Of a DNA stretch of 64,000 nucleotides, positions 15,001 to 26,785 are shown in pieces. Origin of the DNA: Oreocharis arfaki (lineage: Eukaryota > Chordata > Aves > Passeriformes > Paramythiidae); the NCBI GenBank assembly GCA_013398015.1, contig VZRR01004499.1, forward strand, positions 301,611-365,610, read 5' to 3'. The notes under the pieces were generated by a model. That model did no database searches. It had not been told where the DNA came from and saw nothing but the letters and a program-made list of their open reading frames with translations. Position 1 is the stretch's first letter. Each line of letters starts with the position of its first letter. Position numbers and translations under genes: made by a program.

Positions 15001-18000
15001 TTATCTTGTGAAGGAGAACACTTGCACTGCTACTATATGTTCAAATCTGTGATGGACATTCTGGGATGTCCTAAGTCTGAAGTGCAGTGTGTTTAGTGCC
15101 ACAGATGGCTAGTTTTTCAGGACTGCTGCTGTGAAGCATCTTTTCTTTAAGATGGGACTGAAATTAGATGCTGAAGCTGGTAATATGCCACTTTCAGAAA
15201 GTGACAGTTCCGCTGGCATTTTCTTTGCCATATTGTTGCACTTTCCTATGTTTCCTATGGCTGCTCTATGTATTTGTATGAGCTTTACTGTGTCTCTTAA
15301 AGTAATTACAGGTTTGAAACGTTCATGTACTATGTGTTCATGTACAGATATGATGGCAAATAGAGATGAAGTGGATTAGGCGGGAAGTGGAAAGGATGGG
15401 CAGTTCCAAGAGAGTATTAGCACATATTGTTCAGTGACCTCTTTAGGTAACTGGTGTCTTCTGAAGTCACAGTAATTTGTCCTTATTATTGGGAAGTATA
15501 GTGAGAATCTTTTGATAGGAGTTCAGACTAAAAATTGAAATAAATGATTCTCATCTGTTTGTGAAAGGGCAATCATGTTTGGGGCTGTCTCAGCTGTCTT
15601 AAAAAGTTAGTTTTCGTATGTATGTTGGGGCTGTGTCAGTGGCATTTGTAGCACATGATTGTGCACCCTATTTATGTTACCTCAGAAAAGTGGGCCACAG
15701 ATTTAGTTTAGCTCTTCTCAGTGGTGTTGCAATTTATGCTTTTTAATTCTTCCTTCGAGGTTTCTGAGCTTTTCTTGATTTTATGTTCTAATTTTTTAAG
15801 GGATGAGGGCAAGTTAACATCTCATGAGTATTATAGCAATTCTGTTACCCAGAGTAATTATGTTACACTGCAAAAGAGCAGATACATATTTAAGTGAAAT
15901 AGCCAGTCATCCAGTTATGGAGATAACGTACTTATGAACATAAAGAAGACTAAGTATTAAGTGACTGTTACTTAAAATGGAATTACAGTTTAAATGCAGG
16001 TCTTTTAAAATTCTTATTATATGTTTCTCTCTACATTGATTACCATTTGTTATCATCTTGTTAAATGTAGGAAGTTATGTTAAATCAGCTGGTTGTCTTC
16101 ATTACGCTCAGCTGGAACATAACATAGTTCTCTTTTATCAAGGTGGTTTTTTTCCCAGTAGGCTACCTGTCTTACATTCAGTCATTAATAAGGGTTGTGA
16201 ATAGCATTCAAATTGAAAAATACCTCATTAAGAATGATGAAAGCCGAAACAGTCTGCCTGTTTGATAAATAAAATTAAGATTACTGGTGTGAGTGTTCTG
16301 AATTCATTCTGTTCCATGAAGATTTTTTTCCTGCAGTACGTTATGTCTATGTGCTACTTCTCCAGCCCACTCTGATATTTTTATTGGTTCTGAAGTCTTC
16401 AAGTAGGAGCTAGTTTTACCATCTTGACCCTGCATTCAACTTTTTGCCTTGTTTTAAGACTGACTTTGCTGTGGGTTTTTTATGACTGGGCAGTTCTCTC
16501 CTGGTGTGTGCCACTACCTGTAAAGTGGCCATCCCTACTATTGCTCACTCTTGTCTTGGGTGTCTTAAATACTTAAGCTTGCTCTGTCTGTGGAAAAGCT
16601 TAAGAATGGCTGTTCGTGATTGCTTGTGAAGGAAAAATTCAGAATGGCTCAGTGTTACTTTCAGTCTGTCTGTCTTTGCTTTTTAAGAGCAAAAGTAAAG
16701 TGCAAGGAAAAGATGCGGTTAATTTATCCTTTCCCCAAAATCTACCCTGAAGCAGTAGGTGGTTTGATCCTTGGTACTGTCTGCAGAGGCATGTAAACAG
16801 TTGAGGGAAATGAAGGATGTTCAATTGCTACTGCTGTGTGGACCATTATACAGCGTAATTGTTTTTTGTCATGCTGTCTTTTGCCTACATAAACAAATAT
16901 TCTTCATAAATTAACTTCAGGACATTTTGGAAGATAGCAGTACATTCTAAAAATAGTTAATTTGCTATCTGTGTTTTCAGTATCTGTCCTTTGATTTCTT
17001 CTCTTAGTTTAGTCCTACTTTTACTTGTATTTACAAGGTTTGGCTTGGAGGACTCTTAAAAGCAGATAATTATTAAATAGCAGAGATCTACATGTCTCTC
17101 ATCTCAAGACCTGCAGAAAGCCTGTTTAGGCATTTCTACAGGTGACAACTGTATGACTGATTTATTCCATCTCCTTCAGCATTTCCTGTAATGTCAGTCT
17201 GAAATAGCATGGCAGACAGCCATGGAAGCCTTTTTAGTTTCTGAAGCATGTGGCTGAAGTTCTGCTGCTAACAGCAGTCAGTTCCTGAAGATGGACGTGG
17301 AAGTTGTGTGCTAGAACAAAATGCGTCTCACTCCGCTTTGCCTCAAGGTTCTCTGCACCTTTCAGCTGTGGGGCTCCTACTGGCGTGTTACTGGCTTCGC
17401 TTCACGTTTTTGTACTGAAATCCACCAGAGAGTCCTCAGCCTCAATTTTATTAGTGTTTTCTTTGTAGTATATTGGATTCTGCTTGTGGCAAGGTTCTTC
17501 AGTGCTCACTCAGCATGAGGCTGTGGATGGGCGTTTTTCTGGTACTGTGACCTTCTTATTTAAGGAAAAGGGTTTTTTTGTTGTTGTGTTCAATTTCTCA
17601 GATAACAAACTATTCAGAAGTAGCCCTTATTATGACTGGTGGCAGGGAACACAAGTGCACCTGGTTGGTGTGGAGCAAGGTGTTGGGTCTAGGCTAGGTG
17701 GGGGCTGCTGATTGCTGCTGCAGGGAAGATGTGTGATGGCAGAGGTTCAGCCTCACTTGCTATGAGAAGTATTAGGGTATATGTGGATTTAGAGAAGATG
17801 CAGAGTGCTCCCTTAAATGGATGGGTAGGGCAGAGCAGCACCTGCACAGAGGAACCCTTTCCAGTGCCTGCACAAGTGCCAAACCCAGAGCTTGTGATGC
17901 TGCTTGTCCAGCTTCTGCACCAAGTGAGACTTTCCTGCTGCTGTCTATTGCATCTTCCTCTTCCACTTGCTTTGAATAAGGATGTGTGCTTTTTAGCCAC

Positions 18001-20439
18001 AAGCTGTACTTTCTCTGCCATTAATATGAATTTTAGTAACTGCACTTATGAGTTGCTGTCCTTGGGTCTAGGTGTTCCCTGTCTGCCATCCGTTATAAGT
18101 CTCCAAAAGTGTCCAAAGGCTCCAGTGTTACCTACCTGCAGGGGAAACTATGGTAAATGGCAGCAGAATATCATGTCACAAGAAAAAAAAAATAAAGGGG
18201 GAAGGATGTTGTTCAAGAGGCAGTTTTTCTGTTATGCCCAGGTTTGGAGTTCTAGCATGGGTTGAAAAGCAATTTTAAAGAAAGACAAAGACAAAGCATT
18301 TTCAGATGCTCTGAAAATGTGACAGTCAAACTTGTGCCTGATGTCTGTTGAGTTTACCTGTTTGGAATTAAATTACTAGGAGCATCATGAATTTAAAAAC
18401 TAACATCACCTGTCTTTGATGTCATGATATTTTTAAAACACTTGACTGGTGGAAAGACTTAATCTTTTGAAAACATACAGAAAAATGAGTGGGGAAGCCT
18501 GCGTAGAGTTTTGCTCTGATTAGGGAAACAGACAGGGGAATAGCTTTCTCTTTTTGTTTCTTAACTGAACAATAAATTGTATGCAGACTGTGCTTAGGGG
18601 TGTTCTTTTCTGAAATCTAGTGAAGATCTCAGATCTAGTGAAGATCAGACTGGGAACAAAATCTAAGATGTATGTATTGATGCAATTTCCTAGGGCAATT
18701 GCTAGTGAAAAAAAAACCAGAAAGAACCCCCAAAAACAAATACCCAAACAAACAAAAAACCAAAAGAAACCAACAAATAAAAAATAAGAAAGGTAAGGAA
18801 CCTCCAGAATTCAATATGCCAGATTTTGAAAACCCTTCTTCTGCAATTAATTATTGTCAATCAAGTGTACTGTGGGAAATAATGCTTTGGATAAATTGTC
18901 TCCAAGCAAGGAAATCTGCTTTTGTATAAAAAAGTTGAGAGCATGACTCCTTTGAAAGCACCTGATATGGTAGCATAAAATGCTGATTTCCATTTTGAGT
19001 AATTTAATGTCCTCTAGACAGTATGTACTCTAATTCCTGAAAGAATTATAAATGAATGTTAAATGGAGGATATTTCTTAGACTGAAGGGGATTGTCACAC
19101 ATATATCATTTTGCATTTCGAACTGCCTTTCTTCACCCAAAGCAAATCATTACGTTCCCTTATCAAAACTGAAGAAAATTGTAAAGTTTTTTGTTCCTCT
19201 GCAGTCTTTTTGAGCCATGACTGCTAATGAAACAATGGTGGTTTAAGATTACTTGTTTTGTATATGTCTGGCTGGTGGTATGCACTCTAATTTTTGTTCA
19301 AGACGTTTACACTGAATTATTTCTACTCTCTGTTTTTCAAGCTGTTATTCAATCAAATACAATACATGGAGAAACTATGTGCCAGAGGCATACCAAGACA
19401 AGAGAAATACATTGCAAAGAGAAAAAAATTTAGTGTTTCCATTGGAGTATTCTTCACAAACCCAAAACTCAGTTTTGCCAGTGATTCTAGAAGAATTTTT
19501 GGTGTGAAAATGCTGTCTGAACAAAGATTGGGATATTTGGTCAAAAAAATTAATGTTAGCAGTTTGTCTGTGTAAATGTTACTAGGGTGCTTCACTTTTA
19601 TTTTCAGGATCTGCATAACTGAAATAATTATAACCCCCAGAAGTGTTCCTCCAGAATTATCAGCTAAACTGTTTCCTAATTAGTGAATGCCTGCAGCTCA
19701 ACAGTGAAATTGGAAAGATGTTACTGACTGGAAAATTGGAAACAACGCTGTGTTGCTTCTCTCAGAAACAAGTACAGGCTGGGGGTTACTGAAGAAATTA
19801 TTTACTCTGTAGCATATAAGTGAGTAAAACCTTGGTAATGCTTGTGTCAATAGCTTTCCAATTAATTTTGTGGCATTTTTTAAAAGAAAAAAGACCAGTT
19901 TGCAAATGCAAATTTGTCCATTTTTTTCCTGATATTTTCAAAAGAGCAGAATTGAAGTACTGCATGATGAATGGCTTTTATGCATAAGAAAACGCTTAGC
20001 TTTCTTAAGCAAAACTGTAGCTATGATCTATTAAAAGTCTATTTGAACAGCTTGGTCACTTTGTTTTTATTGTTTTACAGATTTCCATCAGATTGTTAGT
20101 GCAAATAAAATTTCATTAATATAGCATTTCTTAAGGTGAGGAGTTTTAAAAACTAGTTGTTCACTTTATGCTGGAATTGGCCTACTGCAAAACCAATTAC
20201 ACAGGGTTAGACTGTGTGCCACTTTGAAGATATTCTGCCTTTTTGGCCCAATCTCTCTTTCTTTCCCTTCCTTTTCGATTTTGTTTGCAAAGGGGATTTT
20301 GTCACCTGTTCAGAATGTAGAGCTCAGCTTGAGAAGCTAGCTTTTGTGAATTAATATATTGTACCTTTCAGAGCTTGTATATGTACCTTTCCGTGTATCT
20401 GAAATGCTTGTACACCAACACATGCAGTGTGAGAAACAA
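1..20439. other. MLLT3 intron, upstream of exon 3 (repeat-poor)
   Basis: This is AT-rich sequence with stops in all frames and only short chance ORFs. I could not find the exons encoding the N-terminal half of YEATS here. No CR1, LTR or SINE tail was recognised. An A/C-rich low-complexity tract lies at about 18705-18790 and small direct duplications occur at about 11674-11710 and 18615-18650. Distal regulatory elements may be present but cannot be identified from one sequence. Confidence 0.7.
18705..18790. repeat. A/C-rich low-complexity tract
   Basis: The + strand is almost free of T and G for about 85 bases, alternating runs of A with CC or CCC (caaacaaac, cccaaaaac). It is similar in composition to the tract near 63130. 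Confidence 0.75.
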
Positions 20440-21060
20440 ACAGGATGAGCTGTAAGCCTTGGTCAGCTCCCAGCAGCAGCTCAGTGTGAGTCAGCAGTGT
20501 GTGCCCAAGCAGCCACCAGCTGTGATCCGAGAGCGTCCTTCTGGATTCGGCCATGGTGAGGCCTTGCCCTGAGTCCTGTGTGCAGTGCTGGGCCCCACAA
20601 TTTAAGGATGTGGAGGTCCCTAAATGTGTCCAGAGGAGGGGAAAAAAGCTGGTGAAAGGGCTGGAAGGAGTGTCCTGTGAGGAGCAGCTGAGGATTCTGG
20701 GTTTGTCTAGTTTGGAGAAAAGGAGGCTGAGGGATGACCCTGTTCTGTACAGCTTCCTGAGGAGGGGGTGTGGGTAAGGAGGTGCTGACCTCTTCTCCCT
20801 GGGACCCAGTTTGTATGAGTGGTTCAAAGCTGTGCCAGGGCAGGTTCAGACTGGACATTTGGAAGCATTTTTTTAATATGAGTGCTCAAATACTGGAGCA
20901 GGCTTACTAGAGAGGTGGTCAATGTCCCAAGCTGTCAGTGTTTAAGAGGCATTTGGACAATGCCCTTAACAACATACTTGAACTATATCCTGAAGTGTTC
21001 AGGCAGTTGGACTAGATAATTATTGTAGGTTCCTTCCAACTGAAATAGTTTGTTCTATTC
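20440..21060 (+). mobile_element. CR1 LINE fragment, 5'-truncated, + strand
   Basis: Text typical of the CR1 3' end is present in order. It includes a degraded gtgaggccttgccctgagt..tgcagtgctgggccccacaa block, gtccagaggagggg, gaggagcagctgagg, ttggagaaaaggaggctgaggg and an aactggagcaggct-like block. It ends with the tail cttccaactgaaatagtttgttctattctg. CR1 is the dominant avian non-LTR retrotransposon and most copies are 5'-truncated like this one. The reverse-transcriptase reading frame is broken by frameshifts, so it is an old, dead copy. Long ORFs on the opposite strand here (to 158 aa) are antisense noise. Confidence 0.9.
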
Positions 21061-21821
21061 TGCCTCTCTTAAGCAGAAGAATAAAGCTATAGGCATGCTA
21101 CAGTGGTCAGAAACAGCATTGCAATTTTAATTATTTCTGGTTGAAGAAAGTTGTAGTTTTCTATGCTACTTCCTTATAAATCACTCATTATCCTCACATG
21201 GTTGTTTTCTTCCCTCAAAATTCCTAACAGCGTAATAGTATAATTGTTGTGATAATTGTGTGCATGCCAATGTATACAACACTTCCCTCACCTGTATGCA
21301 AACAGAGCTCTTAAACTCAATTTATGCCTGAAGCATGCATTTACATCATATTAATTGTAAACGTGTTTGCACACAAACTGCAAGTCTTTCATTTGCAGGG
21401 TATTTTTGATTGTAGAGCTTTGTATTGTTCTGTTACACAAGTAATGCTAGGTGACAGGCAGAAAAACCAGGGAGATTCATGTAAACACACTGTTTACAAT
21501 AAATAATTGTTCTACTTTTAGCAATACCCTTTGATAGTTTGGGCTCATAGCATATTAGTACATCTATGTTTTGCTGCAGTTAATATACTTTATTGTGTTT
21601 TTCTATTTGTTAGTGAATGGTATGAATAAAATGTGTTTGAAGAGATATTTTTCTTTTCCTGCTCTTTGTCCCACTCTTTAATTGCTAAAATAGTTGTGAG
21701 AGGTAGACTGGCATTCATGATCTTACATGCACCTACTCTGAACGGCTTCAGGAAGATAATCAGGTAGATGATACAAGCAAAATTTTTATTTTACAGTATA
21801 TTACATCTGAAGAACAAAAAA
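21061..21821. other. Intronic spacer between two CR1 copies
   Basis: AT-rich single-copy-looking intron. I see no gene, RNA or repeat signature. Confidence 0.6.
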
Positions 21822-22478
21822 CTGTCTGAAATTCAGCAAAAGAAATTTCAGAATCCTGCACTTGGGAAGGAATAACCCCAGGCACCAGCACAGGCTGGGG
21901 GCTGATCTGCTGGAAAGCAGCTCTGAGGAGAAGGACCTGGGGGTGCTGGTGGACAGCCAGCTGTCCATGAGCCAGCAGTGTGCCCTGGTGGCCAAGAAGG
22001 CCAATGGTGTCCTGGGGTGCATTAGGAAGAGCATTGCTAGCAGGCCGAGGGAGGTGATCCTGCCCCTCCACTCAGCCCTGGTGAGGCACATCTGGGGTGC
22101 TGTGTCCAGTTCTGGGCTCCTCAGGGCAAGAGAGACAAGGAGTCAAATGTTTATAAGGATCTAAAGAGGAGGGTTGCCAAAAGGACGAATCCAGGCTCTG
22201 CTCGGTGGTGCCATGCAATAGGACAAGAGTCAATGGGCAGAAACTGATGTAGAAGTAGTTTCACCTGAACATGAGGAATAGCTTCTTTAATGGGTGGGTG
22301 ACCGAGCACTGGAACAGGTTGCCCAGAGAGGTAGTGGAGTCTTCCTCACTGGTGATATTCAAGAACTGACTGGATGCAATTCTGTGCCATGTGCTCTGGA
22401 ACGACCCTACTTGAGCAGGGTGGTTGGACTGGATGTTCCCTTGTAGTCCCTTCTAACCTGACCCACTCTGCAATGAAT
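21822..22478 (+). mobile_element. CR1 LINE fragment with ORF2 C-terminal remnant, + strand
   Basis: This copy carries the end of the CR1 ORF2 (reverse transcriptase) frame, readable for about 100 residues at 21862-22164. It contains LGRNNPRHQHRLGADLL, EKDLGVLVDSQLSMSQQCA and ALVRHIWGAVSSSGLLR. After this the frame decays, with the recognisable 3' UTR text actggaacaggttgcccagagagg and ggttggactggatg, and a worn tail cttctaacctgacccactctgcaatga. It is 5'-truncated. It is close in sequence to the inverted copy at 30254-31203 and probably belongs to the same subfamily. Confidence 0.95.
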
Positions 22479-23544
22479 CAAGTGAAATAACCAGGAAGGA
22501 TGGAGATATGATGGAAAAAATTTAGTCTTGGCTTGCTTGTAAAACTTTTTTAACCCCAGATTTTTGACACACAGGTGTACAGACTAACTTTGTTGGCTCT
22601 GAAATGATTACTCCCAGTTTGATGCTTGCATAGCATGATGAAGTTAAAATAGAGGATAAGATTTATTGTTTTAGGTATCTGTCTGTAAGTTAAGAAAAAA
22701 AATTCTCTATGCAAAGTCTGTAATGGGAAGAAGATGTATATAATTAATAACCAAGAAAGAAAATATTTCAAATTCTGCAATTGTTGGACCTGTTTTTCTC
22801 AGTAAAAAAAAAAAAAACACCAAGGGCTGTACCTTCTATACAAGTATGAGAATGTACTAGTGCACAATTACTGGAAATTTTTATTACTCCTAAAATGCTA
22901 ATGGTATCTACAGGGTAAATTGACATTTACTGTCTGAGTTTTTCATGTTATACCTAATGTGTTTTCCATCAAAGATAATTGTTTGGTTTATTATGTTACT
23001 ATTCAGGCAGCCTTAGCTGCAGTTCAGTTGTTCAAGGGCTTTTCTTTCACTTTAGTGTCATGCTTGTCTATGAAAGACTTCTAGACCAGGTGCTTTCTGG
23101 AAGTCCCTTACTCCACTAATACCTGAGACATTTGTATATTTTTTAATAGAAATTCTTGAGAAATGCTTTGTATTGAAAAAAATAGCATCTAGAATTAAAG
23201 TAGGAAATGTAGGAATAACTCCAGTTTAAAAATACTCATTCTTTTCCTATTTCTCTCTCATTCCCATCTTGTTCAGAGGGAACCTGAGGGAGCAGACAGA
23301 AGGGATGGAAGGCATAAACTGTAAGTGATCCTGGACATCTCCAGTAACTTCTGGATGTCTCAGTAAGGACTGTTGCGTGAGTGTGCAGTGCAGAATATAG
23401 CTGACAGCTTTCTGTGCCCTTCAGTCAAGAGGAGGGGCTTCTGCGCCATCTGTGATGTGTACTGAAGTTTGAAAGTGTGCCGCTGCCTGAGGAGCTTTCT
23501 ATATCAGAAAAATGGTCCTGCTGCTGGAAGTCCTGGACGGTTAA
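22479..23544. other. Intronic sequence before the LTR cluster
   Basis: AT-rich intron. An A13-14 run lies near 22804. No gene or recognisable repeat was seen. A moderately GC-rich piece at 23270-23540 was not identified. Confidence 0.55.
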
Positions 23545-23812
23545 TGTTGTGGTTTATCCCCAGCTGGCATCTAAGCACCACCCAACAGCTTATTCATTTC
23601 CCTGCAGTGGGATGAGGGAGAGAATTGGAAGGTAAAAGTGAGAAACTTGTGGGTTGAAATTAAGACAGTTTAATAGGTAAAGCAAAAGCTGTGCATGCAA
23701 GCAAAGCAACATAAAAAATTCATTCACTACTTCCTTCATGGGCAGGCAAGCATTCAGCCATCTTCAGGAAAACAGAGCTCCATCACATGTAACAGTGACT
23801 TGCAAATGAGTG
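23545..23812 (-). mobile_element. Avian ERVL-like LTR, partial, - strand
   Basis: On the + strand it reads tgttgtggtttatccccagctgg, then ctaagcaccacccaacagc, gtgggatgagggagagaat, aacttgtgggttgaaattaa and gacagtttaatagg, then cattcagccatcttcaggaaa and ctccatcacatgtaac. This is the reverse complement of the 3' half of a common bird LTR whose 3' end reads ..GGGGTTAAACCACA. The 3' terminus is therefore at 23545 and the 5' part is missing to the right of about 23812. No coding sequence is attached, so it is a degraded solo LTR. Confidence 0.8.
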
Positions 23813-24120
23813 GTTTAGGTCACTTAAAAAATTGCTGTCAAAGGTCTTAGCAAAAGCAGGTTTAATATAATATTTGTGACTAACAAAGTTCAATTGGCAA
23901 GGTTCACTCCATTACTTATTACATGGATGAAATACACGAAGCAAAATCGGATATAGATCTACAGAGACCAGAGATGGAAAAGAGTAAGAATGTAAAAGGG
24001 TAAGTGAGACCCTCCCACTGAGTCACAAGGTTCAGGGAGGACCCCCTTACTTTCTAAATTCCTGATGGAACCTAGGTGTGGCTGAGTCCAAACTCGGCCA
24101 CAGACTTGGACACTTCTGTG
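23813..24120 (-). mobile_element. Probable second LTR or ERV-derived fragment
   Basis: This continues directly from the truncated LTR but does not match the rest of that LTR as I know it. It contains gcaggtttaatataat, ggcaaggttcactcc, cttattacatggatgaa, a purine-rich gagaccagagatggaaaagag block and gtgtggctgagtccaaactcgg. On the minus strand the order (CTC-rich block, then ATATTAAACCTGC, then a T-rich piece) resembles the R/U5 part of an LTR. The family is not named. The mark is based on composition and vague resemblance only. Confidence 0.4.
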
Positions 24121-25552
24121 CCCTCCTGTTTTGCTTACTAGATTGTTCTCAGTTGATGAAGAAGCTCTTCAGTGGTCAGGGAGCAGGCAGTGTGGACAGA
24201 AAATGTCACTCCAAAATTTAGTTAGGGTTCACTTTATTTGAGGGGTTATAAAGAGTATCTTGCTATCCTAACCACTTGGTAGAAGTGATGGGAATCTGGT
24301 CACTCTGTATGTGAGGCAGGGAATGTAGTATATCTGTAAATGCAGTGCTGAGAGCCCAGTCTTAGAACTTTTAGTGCCTTCTGTGCTTTCACTTGAGGGT
24401 TTTATCTTTCTCATGAAGTACATGTCAGCATAAGGTATAAAGCATATGGGCACTCCTTATTCCTACAATTTAATGTACCATTTAACCCACATTCAACTTA
24501 GTAATTTTTGCTAGTTTTTGTCTGAACCTGCCTAGAATTTTTTTTTTTGTATTAATGGCTGAGGTGTGCCTGAAGTTAGAAAACAACAGAGCCATTCTCT
24601 TCCTGGCTGTTTTGGTTTTTTTTAAAAGGATCCAAATACTGGACCCCTCCAGCTGGCTAGGTGAGCTACAGAATAGCAGAGTCAAAGAGCTTTTATAGAA
24701 ATCACAGCTGAATGTGTAAAGCTGACTTACTGGTAAGTCAGGCAGGAGGTACCACAGTCTTACTTCCTCTAAAAATGAATGCAACTTCTTGGTTTTGAGA
24801 CTTCTTTTAATGAAGGTGGTGTTGAGTAGAGGGAAAAATTGGTCAAAGGGTGACCAGTATGAGCAAACAATAGGCAAATATCTATAAAATACTAGTACAA
24901 AAAACCTTATGGTTAAACCAGTTCTCTTTAAGAAGGCACCACTTCTTATAAGCACCCACCTGGAGTATCCTGCAGGATGCATAAAATACATGTAAATTCT
25001 TGCAGACATTATTCTGCATCATCCTGATGTTGTGTTGAAATCTCTAAAGTAAAGGAAACTTCTGCCTTTACTTGTTCATTCTGACTGTATATTTAATGAA
25101 GAAAAAAATCTGTTCATAAAGAAGTGTTCAACAGTGTTAGGCTGGCAAATGAATCTCATGTTAAAGCTTTTAAGAAAGATAGCTTTAACTAGAATTTTGT
25201 TATTATTATGTCCAAAGGCTTCAATGTAGTCACTGTTAGTAAAATGTGTCATTGTGTCTTGATTGCATCTGTTCCTTCAGTGTCAATTGTCTGATGCAAC
25301 CCATGGGAATGAATTTCTGAAAGAAAAAGTAGTGCTTCATTGTGGAATAAAGAAATAAAATATTTGAGATAAATGATTTAAGCGGTTTATGTGAGCTGTA
25401 GAAAAGGCGTATTCTGATAATCATCAGTGCTTGTTCTGGCTTTCTGTGATCTTGGGTAACTCATTCTGCAGGCATTATCAAAATAATTCAGTTGTAGAAT
25501 GCACTGGATGAGAACTGAGCACTCTCCTCTCTTTCTTACATGTAGAATGAGT
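24121..25552. other. Intronic sequence, no gene seen
   Basis: AT-rich intron. A 175-codon ORF on the minus strand (24482-25009) has no recognisable domain or homology and is treated as chance. No repeat was recognised. Confidence 0.55.
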
Positions 25553-25760
25553 GTCACGGATTCATGGAATATCTTGATTTGGGAAGGTCCCTTTCTCAGC
25601 ACTCCTCTCCAGCATCTCATTCCCCAGTCTCACTGTACATCCAGGGTTGCCCCATCCCAGCTGCAGAATCTGGCACTTGTCTTTGTTAGACTTCATACAG
25701 TTGGTGATTGCCCAGCCCTCTGATCTGTCAAGGTCTCTCTGCAGGGCCTCTTGATATTAT
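25553..25760 (-). mobile_element. CR1 LINE fragment, internally deleted, - strand
   Basis: It starts with the reversed CR1 3' tail (attcatggaatatcttgatttgggaagg). It then jumps directly to CR1 ORF2 text: ccagggttgccccatccc, gcagaatctggcacttgtc, gttagacttcatacagttgg and ctgtcaaggtctctctgcag. The intervening roughly 0.5 kb of a normal CR1 3' region is missing, so this copy carries an internal deletion or is a composite. Confidence 0.8.
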
Positions 25761-26655
25761 GATTAGGCAATGTAACCTAAACAGATGCTGGATCATTATT
25801 GAGAAGCAATCCTTCTTTGTAAAATCATGTAGTAGTAATGATAATGTTGTTACTGATGCCCTGTTACTGATGCCCACTGATAACTTGCAGTTGCTTGCTG
25901 GAAGGCAGGTTTTGTTTGAGGAACATTTCAATAACTTTTCATCATCTGTGAATTACTGGAACCTGTTTGTATGTGAAAGCAGCTCAAAATGAATGCATCG
26001 GCATAACCAGTATGTTTCTCACTACTCCTGTTTGTGAAATGTTTGTAATACAGCTAGCATTACAGCTGAGTACCTGAATAGTCCTCTGTCACAGGAGGTT
26101 GAGTGACAGTGTACTTTAGGTGAGCACCTGAGGTGTGCACAGTACTAGAATTCATCGCCTGTGCATTTGTACATGTGTGCACATGTGTATGGTTCTTCAG
26201 CATTAAGGAAAACTGTCATTCCACCTTCTTCTTGTCCTAGGACCCAAGCCTTCTTGCTCTGGGTTTATGCCTTCTCCTATTCCCTCTATCTTTTTACTAC
26301 TCATCTAGTCATTTGGTTTCACCTGTGTTGAAGCTCCTATGCAGCTTTTGGCAGTAGCTTTAGCTATAGTTAGAGACCTGTTTGACCTAATTTCCATTCT
26401 GTGGCCTTAAACATACCAAGTTAACAGTGTTCACCCTACAGTACAATGAAACATGATGAACATAAGGGACAGACTTCAGCTGTATGATGGTGTTGCATGA
26501 GCTCCTATTTTTATTTCAAAATTGCACCTGAATTTTAGTTGATCTATCTCTTTAGCAAATGTATTTGCAAATAGGTTAAGACTAAAACTTTCATTTATGA
26601 GAGAAGAGAAATTATTATTCTGACAAAGATACAATAACAGGTCAGTACCATGAAC
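25761..26655. other. Intronic sequence, no gene seen
   Basis: AT-rich intron with a small direct duplication (gttactgatgccc twice) near 25848. Nothing else was recognised. Confidence 0.55.
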
Positions 26656-26785
26656 TCACAGAATATTCTGAGTTGGAAGGGACCCACAAGCATCATCGAG
26701 TTCAGCATTTAAGTGGCCCATAAAAGGATTGAATGGACAACCTTGGTGTTATAAGCACTGTGTTCTATCAACTGAGCTAAACTCC
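26656..26785 (-). mobile_element. tRNA-Ile-derived SINE with CR1 tail (TguSINE1-like), - strand
   Basis: On the minus strand it opens with a decayed tRNA-Ile body (about 26785 down to 26714). The A box region is TTAGCTCAGTTGATAGAAC, followed by the anticodon arm GTGCTTATAACACCAAGG, the B-box region GGTTGTCCATTCAATCC and an acceptor ATGGGCCA. The last 58 bases are a CR1-type 3' end (ATCATGCTTGTGGG-like block, TCCCTTCCAACTC, AGAATATTCTGTGA). This tRNA plus CR1-tail structure is that of TguSINE1, known from songbirds and moved by CR1 enzymes. The B box has lost the canonical GTTCGA (reads CATTCAA), so the copy is inactive and is not a tRNA gene. Confidence 0.85.

Noticed and set aside
17729..18265. 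178-codon ORF on the + strand
   Set aside because: No recognisable domain, an overlapping antisense ORF, and no splice or promoter context. Consistent with chance in a less AT-rich patch.
20351..20858. 158- and 125-codon ORFs on the - strand
   Set aside because: They are antisense to a + strand CR1 fragment.
24482..25009. 175-codon ORF on the - strand
   Set aside because: No recognisable motif and a hydrophobic/basic mixture typical of translated AT-rich intron.
26714..26785. A functional tRNA-Ile gene
   Set aside because: B box and anticodon are mutated and the body is fused to a CR1 tail, so it is a dead SINE.
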